A stretch of 64,000 nucleotides of DNA from CBFIDE01 sp965661265 (lineage in GTDB: Bacteria; Bacteroidota; Bacteroidia; Flavobacteriales; Schleiferiaceae). Position numbers and translations under genes: made by a program. Below, in pieces: positions 33,530-42,553 of this stretch; the first letter of the stretch is position 1, and the number at the start of each line of letters is the position of its first letter. The stretch covers positions 1 to 64,000 of the forward strand of contig CBFIDE010000010.1 of assembly GCA_965661265.1 (NCBI GenBank), read 5' to 3'. The notes under the pieces are model-generated. The model saw nothing but the letters and a program-made list of their open reading frames with translations, was not told the origin of the DNA and did no database searches.

Positions 33530-35039
33530 GCCTCTAGCTATAGATTCTTCTGATAGGATAAGCTTAGTTGAGGCAAAAGCTAATTCAGTTTTAGTCATAG
33601 ATCCTTCTCGGGATTTAAAGAGCTTAGATAGAGCGCTGGATTTTTTGAATCAACAAGGCCTAGGAAGAGAAAAAATCTTGCTTGTTAATGGAAGTGATAA
33701 TCCAGGCTTAATCGATAGGCTTAATTCTAAATTGAAAGTCTCAGGTCTTAAAGTCTTTATTTTAGGCTTAAAAGCTCAGAATGACAATGAAGACTACCCT
33801 ATCGGATTAGAGTTCAAAGAAAGTTTAGAGCAACTTTTTCAAGAAGAAAGTAAACCAATATTTGAGGATAAAGCAATTCTAATTAAAGGGTTTAATGGCT
33901 CTGAATTGGAAAGGATTTTGACTGTCCTTGAGGAAAAATCGCATAATGCAGTTATGGAAATAGACCTCGGTAAAATGATCTATAACCTCAATTACTATCG
34001 CGATAAGCTTAAGAAGGAGACTAAGGCTATGGTGATGGTCAAGGCTTTTTCTTATGGCTCTGGTAACATTGAAATAGCCAAACATTTAGAACACCACAAA
34101 GTTGATTATCTAGGAGTGGCCTATGCAGATGAGGGGGCTGTTTTACGTAAGCAGGGAATAAAAATACCAATTTTGGTTCTCAATACGGATCCTAGCAGTT
34201 TTCAAACCATCTTGGATTATAATCTGGAGCAGGAGATTTACTCTTTTCATGTTTTAGAAGAGTATCTAGAATTTATTAAGAAGCATAATCGGGTTGAGGT
34301 TCCTGGAATACACTTGCAAATTGAGACCGGAATGAATCGTCTAGGCTTTGACCTCAAGCAATTGCCTCAATTAGTTGAGATAATAAACTCAGAACCTTTG
34401 TTGAAAGTGTTGGGTGTCTCTTCTCATTTGGCTTCCGCCGATTCCAATTCAGATGAGGAGTTCACGAATATGCAAATCGAGAAATTTAAGGAAGCTAAAA
34501 ATTTTATTGCTTCTAAAATTGGTGATGAATTTTTAAGTCATATTCTGAATACCAGCGGTATCAGTAATTATCCTGATGCTCAATTTGATATGGTTCGTTT
34601 GGGGATAGGGCTGTATGGAATTACTTCAGAAAAAAAGGATAAGGAAAACTTACTTCCAATTAGCAGCTTAAAAGCACGTATATCTCAGATTAAGAAAGTG
34701 GACATGGGTGAGTCAATTGGCTACAGCCGATCTTATATCGCTGAAAAGCAAATGAGTATTGCAATAGTTAATATAGGCTATGCTGATGGTATTAAAAGAG
34801 AGTTAAGCAATGGTATTGGCTCCGTATTTTTTAAAGGAAAGTCTTTAAAGATAGTTGGAAAAGTTTGCATGGATATGTGCATGGTTGATGTTACCGGTAT
34901 TGAAATTAGGATACATGATGAGGTGGAAATATATGGCGCAAATAAGAGTCTATATTCACTTGCAAATGAGATGAACACCATACCATATGAAGTGCTGACC
35001 AGTATTTCTCAAAGAGTAAAAAGGACTTACCTTTTATAA
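33522..35039 (+). CDS. alr: Alanine racemase with vestigial MurF C-terminal domain
   Basis: PLP enzyme making D-alanine for peptidoglycan. The racemase proper spans about residues 147-505: MEIDLGKMIYNLNYYRDKL, PLP-Lys in MVMVKAFSYGSG, and the catalytic Tyr region IGYSRSY, with VNIGYADGIKR and CMDMCMVDVT. The first 145 residues are not part of normal Alr. They match the last domain of MurF as found in Bacteroidota MurF-Alr fusions: VLVIDPSRDLKSLDRALDFL for the IDDSYNxDLQSLxxAL block and ILIKGFNGSELERI for ILxKGARxFxFExI at the junction. The MurF ATP-binding and central domains are gone. Confidence 0.92.
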   Translation: MGKPLAIDSSDRISLVEAKANSVLVIDPSRDLKSLDRALDFLNQQGLGREKILLVNGSDNPGLIDRLNSKLKVSGLKVFILGLKAQNDNEDYPIGLEFKESLEQLFQEESKPIFEDKAILIKGFNGSELERILTVLEEKSHNAVMEIDLGKMIYNLNYYRDKLKKETKAMVMVKAFSYGSGNIEIAKHLEHHKVDYLGVAYADEGAVLRKQGIKIPILVLNTDPSSFQTILDYNLEQEIYSFHVLEEYLEFIKKHNRVEVPGIHLQIETGMNRLGFDLKQLPQLVEIINSEPLLKVLGVSSHLASADSNSDEEFTNMQIEKFKEAKNFIASKIGDEFLSHILNTSGISNYPDAQFDMVRLGIGLYGITSEKKDKENLLPISSLKARISQIKKVDMGESIGYSRSYIAEKQMSIAIVNIGYADGIKRELSNGIGSVFFKGKSLKIVGKVCMDMCMVDVTGIEIRIHDEVEIYGANKSLYSLANEMNTIPYEVLTSISQRVKRTYLL

Positions 35040-35056
35040 AAGATAAGCCCTTTTTA
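35019..35056 (+). terminator. Terminator overlapping the alr 3' end
   Basis: AAAAGGACTTA pairs with TAAGCCCTTTT (one mismatch) around the stop codon, followed by Ts. Moderate quality. Confidence 0.5.
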
Positions 35057-35078
35057 TATTTTTGAATCTAAACAGAGT

Positions 35079-36953
35079 TTAATCCTCCATTAGTTTGTCA
35101 AGTGTTTCTCTACTCACAGCATGATAATTTGCTCGTGCCTTAGCATAGATGTTTTTAGCCATTTCAGTTTTATCTGACTCAATCATAGCTTTATAGGTTG
35201 GAGTTAAGAATTTCCTTCTCCCCACTCTAACTAAAAAATTCTCAACTGCTGTATATGCGGGGCTATAGTTGTTTCTAATGCTAGGTTGGAACCAAGCGGC
35301 AGAGATCTCGCTATTGCCGCTATGAGTAAAGCCGTAAGCTTCATCTAAGCTAGTAAGCTGATCCATGCTAAGCTCTTCTGGTAAGCTGTGAATAAAATGC
35401 AGCCATTCATGAGTAGACCATTTATTGCTTAATTCATTAGGTGCTAATTGACCCTTAGATATGAACTCCTCAACAGCATTTTCAACGATTGCAAAACGCT
35501 CAGATTCAATAGTTGGAATATTGTCTGGAACATTAGTTTCATAAATCCACTCATTTGCTCTTATAGACTCATATTGTTCTTGGCTCAATAAATCAGACTT
35601 TAGAAGTGCTACAAACTTTTCAGTATCCATTACTTTAAAAGCATTGTCTGCAAAATAATTATTAATGAAAAGATCAAATGTATCTCTTCCAACAGTTTCT
35701 TCAATAAGCCTTAAGAAGAAGTATCCTTTATCATAAGGAATAACGGTAACACCATCATCAGGATTTCTTCCATCAAGGTCTAGTTTTAACTTAGTGTCAT
35801 CTGGCATTTCTTCCATCATATTAGCAGCTTCTTCAATCAGATCATTTCTGCTTAAGCTAGCTAGCATTTCAGAGTAATCTCTGCCGTATACTTCTTCCAT
35901 AATTCTGTGCTCAAAGTAAACAGTAAAACCTTCGTTCAACCAGAAATCATCCCAAGTTGCATTAGTTACTAAATTACCACTCCAGCTATGTGCTAATTCA
36001 TGAGCTACTAGGCTTACTAATGACTTATCGCCAGCTAAAATAGTTGGAGTAGCAAAGGTTAACCTTGGGTTTTCCATTCCACCAAAAGGAAATGAAGGAG
36101 GTAATACAATGATATCATATCTACCCCAAGCATAAGGACCATAAAGACCTTCCGCAGCCTGAACCATTGCCTCTAAGTCTTCAAATTCGCTTGCCGCGAT
36201 ATCTAGTATGGATGTTTCAGCATATACACCTGTTCTTTTACTCAATTCCTTGAAGTAAACATCTCCTACGCTTAGAGCCATTAAATAAGAAGGAATAGCT
36301 TCTTCCATCTTAAACTCATAAATACCAGTTTCATTTTTCTCCATTGGGTTTGAAGCACTCATAAGAGCAATCATATCTGCTGGAACTTGAACCTTAGCGT
36401 TATACGTATATCTTATTCCAGGACTATCCTGACATGGAATCCATGTTCTTGCTAGAATAGCTTGAGATTGAGTAAATAAGAATGGTTTCTCTTTAGTAGC
36501 AGTTTGTTCAGCGTCCAACCATTGTAGTGCCCGTGCATCAGCGGACGTAGAGTAATCAATGCTGATGTTTTTTACTTGCTCATCAATCATTATGGTTAGG
36601 GACTGTCCATGATATTCTACAAACTCTCCTAATTTATAATCAAGATCTTTTTCTCCAGAATAGACTCTAGATATATTAAGGCCATAAGCATCAAATATTA
36701 TTTTAGAGGCATTCTTAGAAGTTTCAATAGTCCAATTTGCAGTACCGGAAATTATTTTAGTTTCAAAATCAACAGTAACATCCAAATCTAGGTGTTTAAC
36801 AACTGCCTCATTCGGCTCTGCGAAACTGTGCTTATCATCAACGTAATTCATAGATTCAACAAGGGTTTTTTCTTCTTGATTAGGTGTGTTTTCTTGACAT
36901 GAAGCAAAGAAAAGACTACCTAATGCAATGAGACTTAATTTTTTTAGATTCAT
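35079..36953 (-). CDS. M1 family aminopeptidase, lipoprotein
   Basis: Zinc aminopeptidase of the M1/leukotriene A4 hydrolase-like group, predicted lipidated and periplasmic or surface exposed. I use ATG 36953 (624 residues), giving the signal MNLKKLSLIALGSLFFASC with Cys19 as lipid site; the longer frame would start inside the promoter area. The zinc motif HELAHSWSGNL near residues 317-321 is followed by Glu in NEGFTVYFE, and the exopeptidase motif is FGGMENPRLTF. The C-terminal helical domain matches LTA4H-type proteins. Confidence 0.93.
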   Translation of the reverse strand: MNLKKLSLIALGSLFFASCQENTPNQEEKTLVESMNYVDDKHSFAEPNEAVVKHLDLDVTVDFETKIISGTANWTIETSKNASKIIFDAYGLNISRVYSGEKDLDYKLGEFVEYHGQSLTIMIDEQVKNISIDYSTSADARALQWLDAEQTATKEKPFLFTQSQAILARTWIPCQDSPGIRYTYNAKVQVPADMIALMSASNPMEKNETGIYEFKMEEAIPSYLMALSVGDVYFKELSKRTGVYAETSILDIAASEFEDLEAMVQAAEGLYGPYAWGRYDIIVLPPSFPFGGMENPRLTFATPTILAGDKSLVSLVAHELAHSWSGNLVTNATWDDFWLNEGFTVYFEHRIMEEVYGRDYSEMLASLSRNDLIEEAANMMEEMPDDTKLKLDLDGRNPDDGVTVIPYDKGYFFLRLIEETVGRDTFDLFINNYFADNAFKVMDTEKFVALLKSDLLSQEQYESIRANEWIYETNVPDNIPTIESERFAIVENAVEEFISKGQLAPNELSNKWSTHEWLHFIHSLPEELSMDQLTSLDEAYGFTHSGNSEISAAWFQPSIRNNYSPAYTAVENFLVRVGRRKFLTPTYKAMIESDKTEMAKNIYAKARANYHAVSRETLDKLMED

Positions 36954-36980
36954 AATATTGTATCTTGGTTTTAACAATTT

Positions 36981-36988
36981 CAAATGTA
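36981..36988 (-). promoter_or_regulatory. -7 promoter box TACATTTG for the M1 aminopeptidase
   Basis: Exact TAnnTTTG match on the minus strand, 27 nt before the ATG at 36953. No -33 TTG at standard spacing. Confidence 0.45.
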
Positions 36989-37006
36989 CTATCAATAAAG
37001 AATAAG

Positions 37007-37369
37007 ATGAAAGTAATAGTTAATCTAATTATCAATACTCTGGGTGTATTTCTTACTGCTTGGATTTTAGAGCCAAACGTAAGTGTCAATCATTTTTCAA
37101 CGGCTCTAATAGTAGCTTTAGTTTTGAGCTTACTTAATATCACCGTTAAGCCATTACTTTTTGTTCTTACCCTTCCCGCCACCATTCTGAGCTTTGGGCT
37201 ATTTATTTTTATTATTAATGCTATTGTTATTCAAATAGCTAGTCATTTGGTAAGTGGTTTTCACGTTCAAAATATTGGTTGGGCTTTGCTTTTTAGTTTA
37301 ATACTATCCGTGATAAACTCTGTATTATTTAGCATTGGTGATAAACCACAGCCACCTAACTTTAATTAA
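37007..37369 (+). CDS. Four-helix membrane protein (phage holin family IV-like)
   Basis: 120 residues from ATG 37007, four hydrophobic helices (about 4-20, 28-46, 50-72, 88-110) and a short polar tail. The pattern NLIINTLGVFLTAWILEPNV and LNITVKPLLFVLTLPATILSFGLF is that of the widespread Phage_holin_4_2 family, which despite the name is usually a housekeeping membrane protein rather than a phage lysis protein. No phage genes nearby. Its 3' end overlaps the convergent T9SS gene by 8 bp. Confidence 0.85.
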   Translation: MKVIVNLIINTLGVFLTAWILEPNVSVNHFSTALIVALVLSLLNITVKPLLFVLTLPATILSFGLFIFIINAIVIQIASHLVSGFHVQNIGWALLFSLILSVINSVLFSIGDKPQPPNFN

Positions 37370-39347
37370 CAATTAGTTTCTTAGTAAGAAGCTCATCATC
37401 AATTTTAAGCTTTACGAAGTAAACACCAGAAGGATATTTCTCAAGGTTTAACTCTAAGTCTAAATGATCTTGGAATTCTAGAGTGTTAGCCTGAATTAAT
37501 TGGCCGTTCAATTGGATAATTGAATAATTCAAAGAATGATTTCCAGCTTTGTGAATTTCTAAGTTTCCACGACCATTATTTGTTGGATTTGGAAATAAGC
37601 TTACTTCAGCAGAGCTTAAGTTTTCATCTATAGAAATACCATATCCAACTGTAAAGTTGAGTCTTAATTCAGTACCAAAGTTAGGTTGGTAGGTCTTGAA
37701 GAAAAAGCTTCCGCCAATATTCCTTAATTGGATGCTCCCATTGCCATCATTATTTGCAAAAAAGCTTAATCCGTTTTTAGATCTATCTGATAAAATAAAA
37801 CTGTAGCAACCAGGATTCAGGTTTAATGTATCTTCATAAAGAGTATTAGAGTTGAAGTTGTCTCCTGAATATAAAACATTGGCTGAAGCATCAACTAATT
37901 TCCAATGGCTATCACTTCCTCTTCCGTTAGTCCTTAAAAGAACTTTTAGGTTTGCAGGAAATTCAGGAACACTTTCAAAGCTGCTTGTCAGCCTATTATT
38001 CATAGGTACCTCATCAGTAAAGTTACCATTAGGCGACTCTAGTTTTACTTCAAATTCCTGTTTGTTGAGGTAGGTATTCCAGTCATTATTTCCAGTCATA
38101 TCAAGACTTACTGTTGTGCTTTCCATGAAGCCAAGGTTCCCAGTCCACTCATGAACTTTATACTGCCCTCCTAATACTCCGTAAGTGATTTTACAGCTTG
38201 TTAGGTTTTGAGCTCCTTTATTTCTAATTCTTACTACTGCCTCACCACAAATAGGATTCATTCGAGCATATTCATCAGCTAAACTAGGGCTTAAAATATC
38301 TTCTATCTCGGCATCAAGTTGATGATTAGGTGCAGAGAATTCTAATAATTGAGCGCTTACAATATATGTAGCAGGCGTTTCCCCTTGAGGCACAGTGTAT
38401 GTATAAGCTTCTATATCTACATCAAGGTTTATTTTGCCGTTTGAAACAAAAGGGCTTAAGTCATGTGTGTACTCTATAGACTTTGTTCCGGGACACCAAT
38501 TTGCTCTATCAATAAGCCAAGTTCCACCTTGTGGAAATAAAGGGTTAAGACCACAATCATCTCTCCACATTGATTGAGTGAATCTTGTTTGACCATCCGT
38601 TTTAACATAATAGTCTTTAATACAAAACTCAGCACAGTTAAGAGAGTTTACAAAGCCATGACCTGAAGGGTTTATCTTAAATATTGTTTGGCTTGTATTT
38701 GGATCTATGTCAAAGCTTTTTCCGGGCATGCTAGTGTTTTCAAAAACAACAGGGTCTTTATATTGCCAACTGCCTTCATATACATTTCTTAATTGAATCA
38801 AATCGCGCGGAGGCGTACCTTCAATCATTATAAACTTAATGTCTACACTAAATCCGGCAGAATAACCACTGTAGAATGCCTGAAATTCAAGGCTGTCTTT
38901 AAAAAATGATTGATAATCTGTTACGTCATAAAAGAATTCGTGCTCCCAGCTATTAGATAAAGAATTGCCGTAAGGCGTAATTACTTTGGCTAAATTTATT
39001 TTCTCAGTTCTTTCAACCACATCCCATATCGTGTCAATTTGTAATGGATTTTTACTCACTGTATCAAGCCCTACAAATGTGGAGTCATAAGCTCCAATTC
39101 CTCTTTTAAAACTAATTCTGGTGGTATAATCCCAATCACTACATCCTCCAGAAGCACACCCCAAAGTATATTGCATAATTATTTTGTGGTAAGTCTTATT
39201 ATCATTTGGAAAATAAGCCATCCTATCGTAAGATCTGAAATTATTCATATCTACTTTTTGGTGGGCCTGAACTATGGTTGTATCACCTTCAGCAGCGTAA
39301 ATTGATGAAACAGAAAACAAAAGGAAAAGCAGTAATAAAGATCTCAT
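37362..39347 (-). CDS. Secreted PNGase F-like protein with T9SS sorting domain
   Basis: Large exported protein, 661 residues: signal peptide 1-18 (MRSLLLLFLLFSVSSIYA), then a region resembling PNGase F-related proteins (QYTLGCASGGCSDWDYTTRI, residues about 59-78, and a second domain to about 400), a Cys-containing beta region, and a C-terminal type A sorting domain of type IX secretion (SLFPNPTNNG at about 582, closing SGVYFVKLKIDDELLTKKLI). It is exported through the outer membrane and probably anchored or released at the surface. Deglycosylation is a family-based inference; catalytic residues were not verified. Confidence 0.8.
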   Translation of the reverse strand: MRSLLLLFLLFSVSSIYAAEGDTTIVQAHQKVDMNNFRSYDRMAYFPNDNKTYHKIIMQYTLGCASGGCSDWDYTTRISFKRGIGAYDSTFVGLDTVSKNPLQIDTIWDVVERTEKINLAKVITPYGNSLSNSWEHEFFYDVTDYQSFFKDSLEFQAFYSGYSAGFSVDIKFIMIEGTPPRDLIQLRNVYEGSWQYKDPVVFENTSMPGKSFDIDPNTSQTIFKINPSGHGFVNSLNCAEFCIKDYYVKTDGQTRFTQSMWRDDCGLNPLFPQGGTWLIDRANWCPGTKSIEYTHDLSPFVSNGKINLDVDIEAYTYTVPQGETPATYIVSAQLLEFSAPNHQLDAEIEDILSPSLADEYARMNPICGEAVVRIRNKGAQNLTSCKITYGVLGGQYKVHEWTGNLGFMESTTVSLDMTGNNDWNTYLNKQEFEVKLESPNGNFTDEVPMNNRLTSSFESVPEFPANLKVLLRTNGRGSDSHWKLVDASANVLYSGDNFNSNTLYEDTLNLNPGCYSFILSDRSKNGLSFFANNDGNGSIQLRNIGGSFFFKTYQPNFGTELRLNFTVGYGISIDENLSSAEVSLFPNPTNNGRGNLEIHKAGNHSLNYSIIQLNGQLIQANTLEFQDHLDLELNLEKYPSGVYFVKLKIDDELLTKKLIVN

Positions 39348-39379
39348 ATTGGTCTTTTGAAATTAATTAGAGGTGTAAT

Positions 39380-39736
39380 TTAATTAATAATATTATCTCT
39401 TAGTTTTTTGGGAAGACTTTTGACAACTAAATCGTAAGAATGATTGATTAATTCTACAACAAGGTTCTGATCCAACCCATTGTCGATGCTGACAGTATTC
39501 CAGTGTTTTTTATTCATATGAAAGCCAGGAATAATTAGCTCTCCAAATTCTTCCCTTAGCTGAATGGCCCTTTCGGGATTACATTTTAAGTTGACCGTTA
39601 AACTTTCTGATTCTAAAGAACAGAGCGCAAACATCTTATTAGCTACCTTAAAGACTAGAGTTTTATCATCAAATGGAAAGCTTTCAGTAACCGAAGGCTT
39701 TGACAAACAGAAGAGTCTGAATTCTTCAATATTCAT
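39380..39736 (-). CDS. MmcQ/YjbR family protein
   Basis: 118 residues of the CyaY-like fold MmcQ/YjbR family, suggested to bind DNA but without an established role. Family marks: SKPSVTESFPFDDKTLVFKV at the start, MFALCSLE, NLKCNPERAIQLREEF, and HWNTVSIDN. Stands between truB and the T9SS gene on the minus strand, 84 bp after truB. Confidence 0.9.
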   Translation of the reverse strand: MNIEEFRLFCLSKPSVTESFPFDDKTLVFKVANKMFALCSLESESLTVNLKCNPERAIQLREEFGELIIPGFHMNKKHWNTVSIDNGLDQNLVVELINHSYDLVVKSLPKKLRDNIIN

Positions 39737-39820
39737 GGAGTGAGATTATAATTCAGCTACAATTTCTATTGTTCTGAGGAAGAACACAAGAAAGAGATTA
39801 AAAAATATTAATTGAATATT

Positions 39821-40540
39821 CTAAGAAAGAGAAGCCTTTGCCCACTTTTCTGCCCATTCTTCAGGACCTAAAGTATTGTCTACGCTATAGTTGCCAATCT
39901 TAGTTCTGCGCAGAGAGCTGAGGTGGGCTGAAGAATTCACAGCCTGTCCAAAGTCATTAGCAAGGCTACGAATGTAGGTGCCTTTAGAACAAACTACTCT
40001 AAAATGTAGGATTGGGAAATCAGTAGAATCAATTTCAAATTCTTTAATGCTAACTGTTCTTGGACTGAGCTTTAGATCTACTCCTTGTCTTGCTGCTTCG
40101 TATGATTTTTGCCCATCTTTTTTGATAGCAGAAAAAATTGGAGGTGTTTGTTCAATGTCCCCTAAAAATGATTTTCTGGCTTCTTCTAGCAATTCATCAT
40201 TAATATGGTCAATCGGACAGGGATTGATTAGCGGCATTTCTAAGTCGTAAGACTCAGTAGAGTAACCTAAGGTGATGGTGCCCGTATATTCCTTATCAAG
40301 GCCCATAAATTCATCTATTTTTTTAGTGAATTTTCCAACACAAATAATGAGAAGACCTGTAGCTAATGGATCCAGGGTACCTGCATGTCCAACCTTAATT
40401 TTCTTGAGGTCAAGCTTCTTTTTTAATGAATAACGCAACTTATTGACCACAGAGAAGGAGGTCCAAGTCAATGGCTTATCAACTAGTAGGAGTTTGCCTG
40501 CTAGTATTTCTTCTTTATTAAGCTGTTCCAAATGAGGCAA
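39821..40540 (-). CDS. truB: tRNA pseudouridine-55 synthase
   Basis: Makes pseudouridine 55 in the T-loop of tRNAs. 239 residues, the short form without a PUA domain. Catalytic Asp is in VGHAGTLDPLATGLL; other family motifs are LLVDKPLTWTSFSVVNKL, ALGYSTESYD-type GYSTESYDLE, FSAIKKDGQKSYEAAR and CSKGTYIRSLANDFG. It overlaps uppP by 23 bp and is the last gene of ftsX-DUF3098-uppP-truB. Confidence 0.95.
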   Translation of the reverse strand: MPHLEQLNKEEILAGKLLLVDKPLTWTSFSVVNKLRYSLKKKLDLKKIKVGHAGTLDPLATGLLIICVGKFTKKIDEFMGLDKEYTGTITLGYSTESYDLEMPLINPCPIDHINDELLEEARKSFLGDIEQTPPIFSAIKKDGQKSYEAARQGVDLKLSPRTVSIKEFEIDSTDFPILHFRVVCSKGTYIRSLANDFGQAVNSSAHLSSLRRTKIGNYSVDNTLGPEEWAEKWAKASLS

Positions 40541-41315
40541 TAATTGCTACTATACCAATGGCGAAGCAGTAAAGAGAGAAATAATTAAGATTAGATCTTT
40601 TAACAATTTCAATCATCCATTTGCAAGCCCAAAGACCTGTTAAGAATGCTGCAGCAAATGCAAGTACCAAATTGAGTGGGGAATTTACTGTAGTTTCAAA
40701 AGCTCCATCCATTATGTCCTTAGCCATTTTACCAAAGATCAGAGGAACTACCATTAAGAAGCTAAATCTAGCAGCTTTCTCTCTATCCATTCCTAATATT
40801 ATACTTGAACTAATGGTGGCTCCTGATCTTGAAATTCCTGGCAAGATTGCTATAGCTTGGGCTATTCCAATAAAGATTGCGTTTTTATAAGTCAAAGGCT
40901 TATCTCCTGAAGTTGCATTATTGGCAAAAGCTAAAAGAAGACCAGTAATAAGAAGCATAAAGCCTACAAGCAAGATTTGATCGTTAAATAGAGTTTCAAT
41001 AAAATCATCAAATACAATTCCTACTATAGCAGCCGGAATCATTGAAATAATAATACTTAAGCTAAATTTAAATTCTTCATTGTTTTCTCTTTTTGATAAA
41101 CCAACTAATATTTGAAGAACTTCCTTTTTATAAATAACTATTGTGGCAAGAGCTGTTGCAAAGTGAACGATCACAGTAAAGAGGAGACTCTCACCTGGTA
41201 GGGCTTGATTTCCTATTAAATGTTTAGCTAGTTCTAAGTGACCGCTGCTACTTACTGGCAAAAATTCTGTTAAACCTTGAATGATTCCAAGGAATAGCGC
41301 TTCTAATTTACTCAT
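40518..41315 (-). CDS. uppP: Undecaprenyl-diphosphate phosphatase (BacA/UppP)
   Basis: Integral membrane enzyme recycling the lipid carrier for peptidoglycan and O-antigen glycans. 265 residues, about eight helices. Both conserved regions are present: GIIQGLTEFLPVSSSGHLEL near the N-terminus and IAQAIAILPGISRSGATIS near residue 155. Overlaps DUF3098 by 8 bp and truB by 23 bp. Confidence 0.96.
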   Translation of the reverse strand: MSKLEALFLGIIQGLTEFLPVSSSGHLELAKHLIGNQALPGESLLFTVIVHFATALATIVIYKKEVLQILVGLSKRENNEEFKFSLSIIISMIPAAIVGIVFDDFIETLFNDQILLVGFMLLITGLLLAFANNATSGDKPLTYKNAIFIGIAQAIAILPGISRSGATISSSIILGMDREKAARFSFLMVVPLIFGKMAKDIMDGAFETTVNSPLNLVLAFAAAFLTGLWACKWMIEIVKRSNLNYFSLYCFAIGIVAIIASFGTA

Positions 41316-41544
41316 TCGAGCTACTAGGTTTCGACATTATTGAATATATTAAGGCTAGCAGGCCAGTTAGAATAAGGAATGGGGCCCAACCAATTCGTTG
41401 AGCATTGAAAATATCTGCGTTAAACTGATTCGGATCGTCACTTCCTCCTCCAGACATAAGTATATAGCCAAGTATCATAATACCAATACCAATTGCCATG
41501 ATGATGTAATTCTTTTTGCCAAATACGAAAGTTTGCTTTTCCAT
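41308..41544 (-). CDS. DUF3098 small membrane protein
   Basis: 78 residues, two helices (about 13-31 and 51-69) joined by a polar loop (GGGSDDPNQFNADIFNAQR). Function unknown; the position between ftsX and uppP is conserved in Bacteroidota as far as I recall, suggesting a cell-envelope role. Starts 4 bp after ftsX. Confidence 0.88.
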   Translation of the reverse strand: MEKQTFVFGKKNYIIMAIGIGIMILGYILMSGGGSDDPNQFNADIFNAQRIGWAPFLILTGLLALIYSIMSKPSSSNE

Positions 41545-41548
41545 GTCT

Positions 41549-42427
41549 TTAAAAATAAAGTTGATCTGTCTTAAGTTTCAAATACTTTCTGAGCGCAAAG
41601 AAAGTACATATCATAGAAATAAAGACTCCTAATAGAAGAATAAGTATTCCTATGCTAATTAATATAGTTTGTTGTTGAAGTGCTTGAAAATCCGGAATCC
41701 ATTGTCCAGCGTAGTATACAAGGCTTGCCAATAGGCTCAAAGCAATGACTGCACCATAAATCCCATGTCTAAAACTTCTCCAAATAAAAGGTCTCCTTAT
41801 AAATCCTTTGGTTGCCCCTACCAATTGCATTGTCTTAATCAGGAATCTTTTGCTATAAATAGAGAGTCTGATGCTGCTGTTTATTAATCCAATGGCTATT
41901 AGACTTAGTACTAGCGCGCCGCCTACTAAGAAGTAAGAAATTCTTTGGATGTTATCATTCATTAATTGAATCAATGGCTTGTCATAGATAAGCTCGCTTA
42001 TAAATTCTCTTTTTTCAAGATCTTCTTGAAAGGAGCTTAAGAAATTGTTTTCTACATACGCAGCATTCATCTTAACTTCTATTGCATCAAGTAGGGGATT
42101 GTATCCTAAAAAGCTAATAAAATCCTCATCTAGATCTTCCTTTAGAACCTCCGCAGCATCTTCTTTTGAGATAAACTGACTGGACTTAACGGCGTCCATC
42201 AAATTAATTTCTTTTTGAAATTGTCTTAGTTCTTGCTCAGAGGCATCTCGCTCAATAAGTATGGTCATGGCAAAGTTTTCTTTCACTTGCTTTGCAATTG
42301 TTTGAGCGTTCATAATAAGTAGCCCAAATGCACCAAGTACAAAAAGCACAAGGGAAATGCTCACTACCACTGATATGTAGCTAGACCTTAGTCTTCTTCG
42401 TGTATATTTTTCTGCTTTCTTTGACAT
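41549..42427 (-). CDS. ftsX: Cell division protein FtsX
   Basis: Permease-like partner of the FtsE ATPase, linking the divisome to peptidoglycan hydrolase activation. 292 residues, four helices: one near 18-40, an extracytoplasmic domain (45-165), then three near 168-190, 220-240 and 255-278. RRPFIWRSFRHGIYGAVIAL is the typical cytoplasmic-loop segment. ftsE is not next to it here. A GC-rich stem-loop lies in its leader at 42441-42466. Confidence 0.93.
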   Translation of the reverse strand: MSKKAEKYTRRRLRSSYISVVVSISLVLFVLGAFGLLIMNAQTIAKQVKENFAMTILIERDASEQELRQFQKEINLMDAVKSSQFISKEDAAEVLKEDLDEDFISFLGYNPLLDAIEVKMNAAYVENNFLSSFQEDLEKREFISELIYDKPLIQLMNDNIQRISYFLVGGALVLSLIAIGLINSSIRLSIYSKRFLIKTMQLVGATKGFIRRPFIWRSFRHGIYGAVIALSLLASLVYYAGQWIPDFQALQQQTILISIGILILLLGVFISMICTFFALRKYLKLKTDQLYF

Positions 42428-42440
42428 CTTATTTATGAAT

Positions 42441-42466
42441 GCCGCTAAATTAAAAAAATTAGCGGC
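42441..42466 (-). other. Stem-loop in the ftsX leader
   Basis: GCCGCTAA and TTAGCGGC pair perfectly around an A-rich loop (T-rich on the minus strand), 13 bp upstream of ftsX. Could be a leader structure or a terminator remnant. Confidence 0.45.
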
Positions 42467-42553
42467 CTTAAAAAGTTAATGAGTAGTTAATGCGCTATAC
42501 TTTAACAATGTTTGGCATTTCAAAATTTGTACCTTCGATAAAAATATAGATCC

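Noticed and set aside
37007..37369. Holin-like protein as a sign of prophage
   Set aside because: No phage structural, integrase or lysis genes nearby; this family is a common chromosomal membrane protein.
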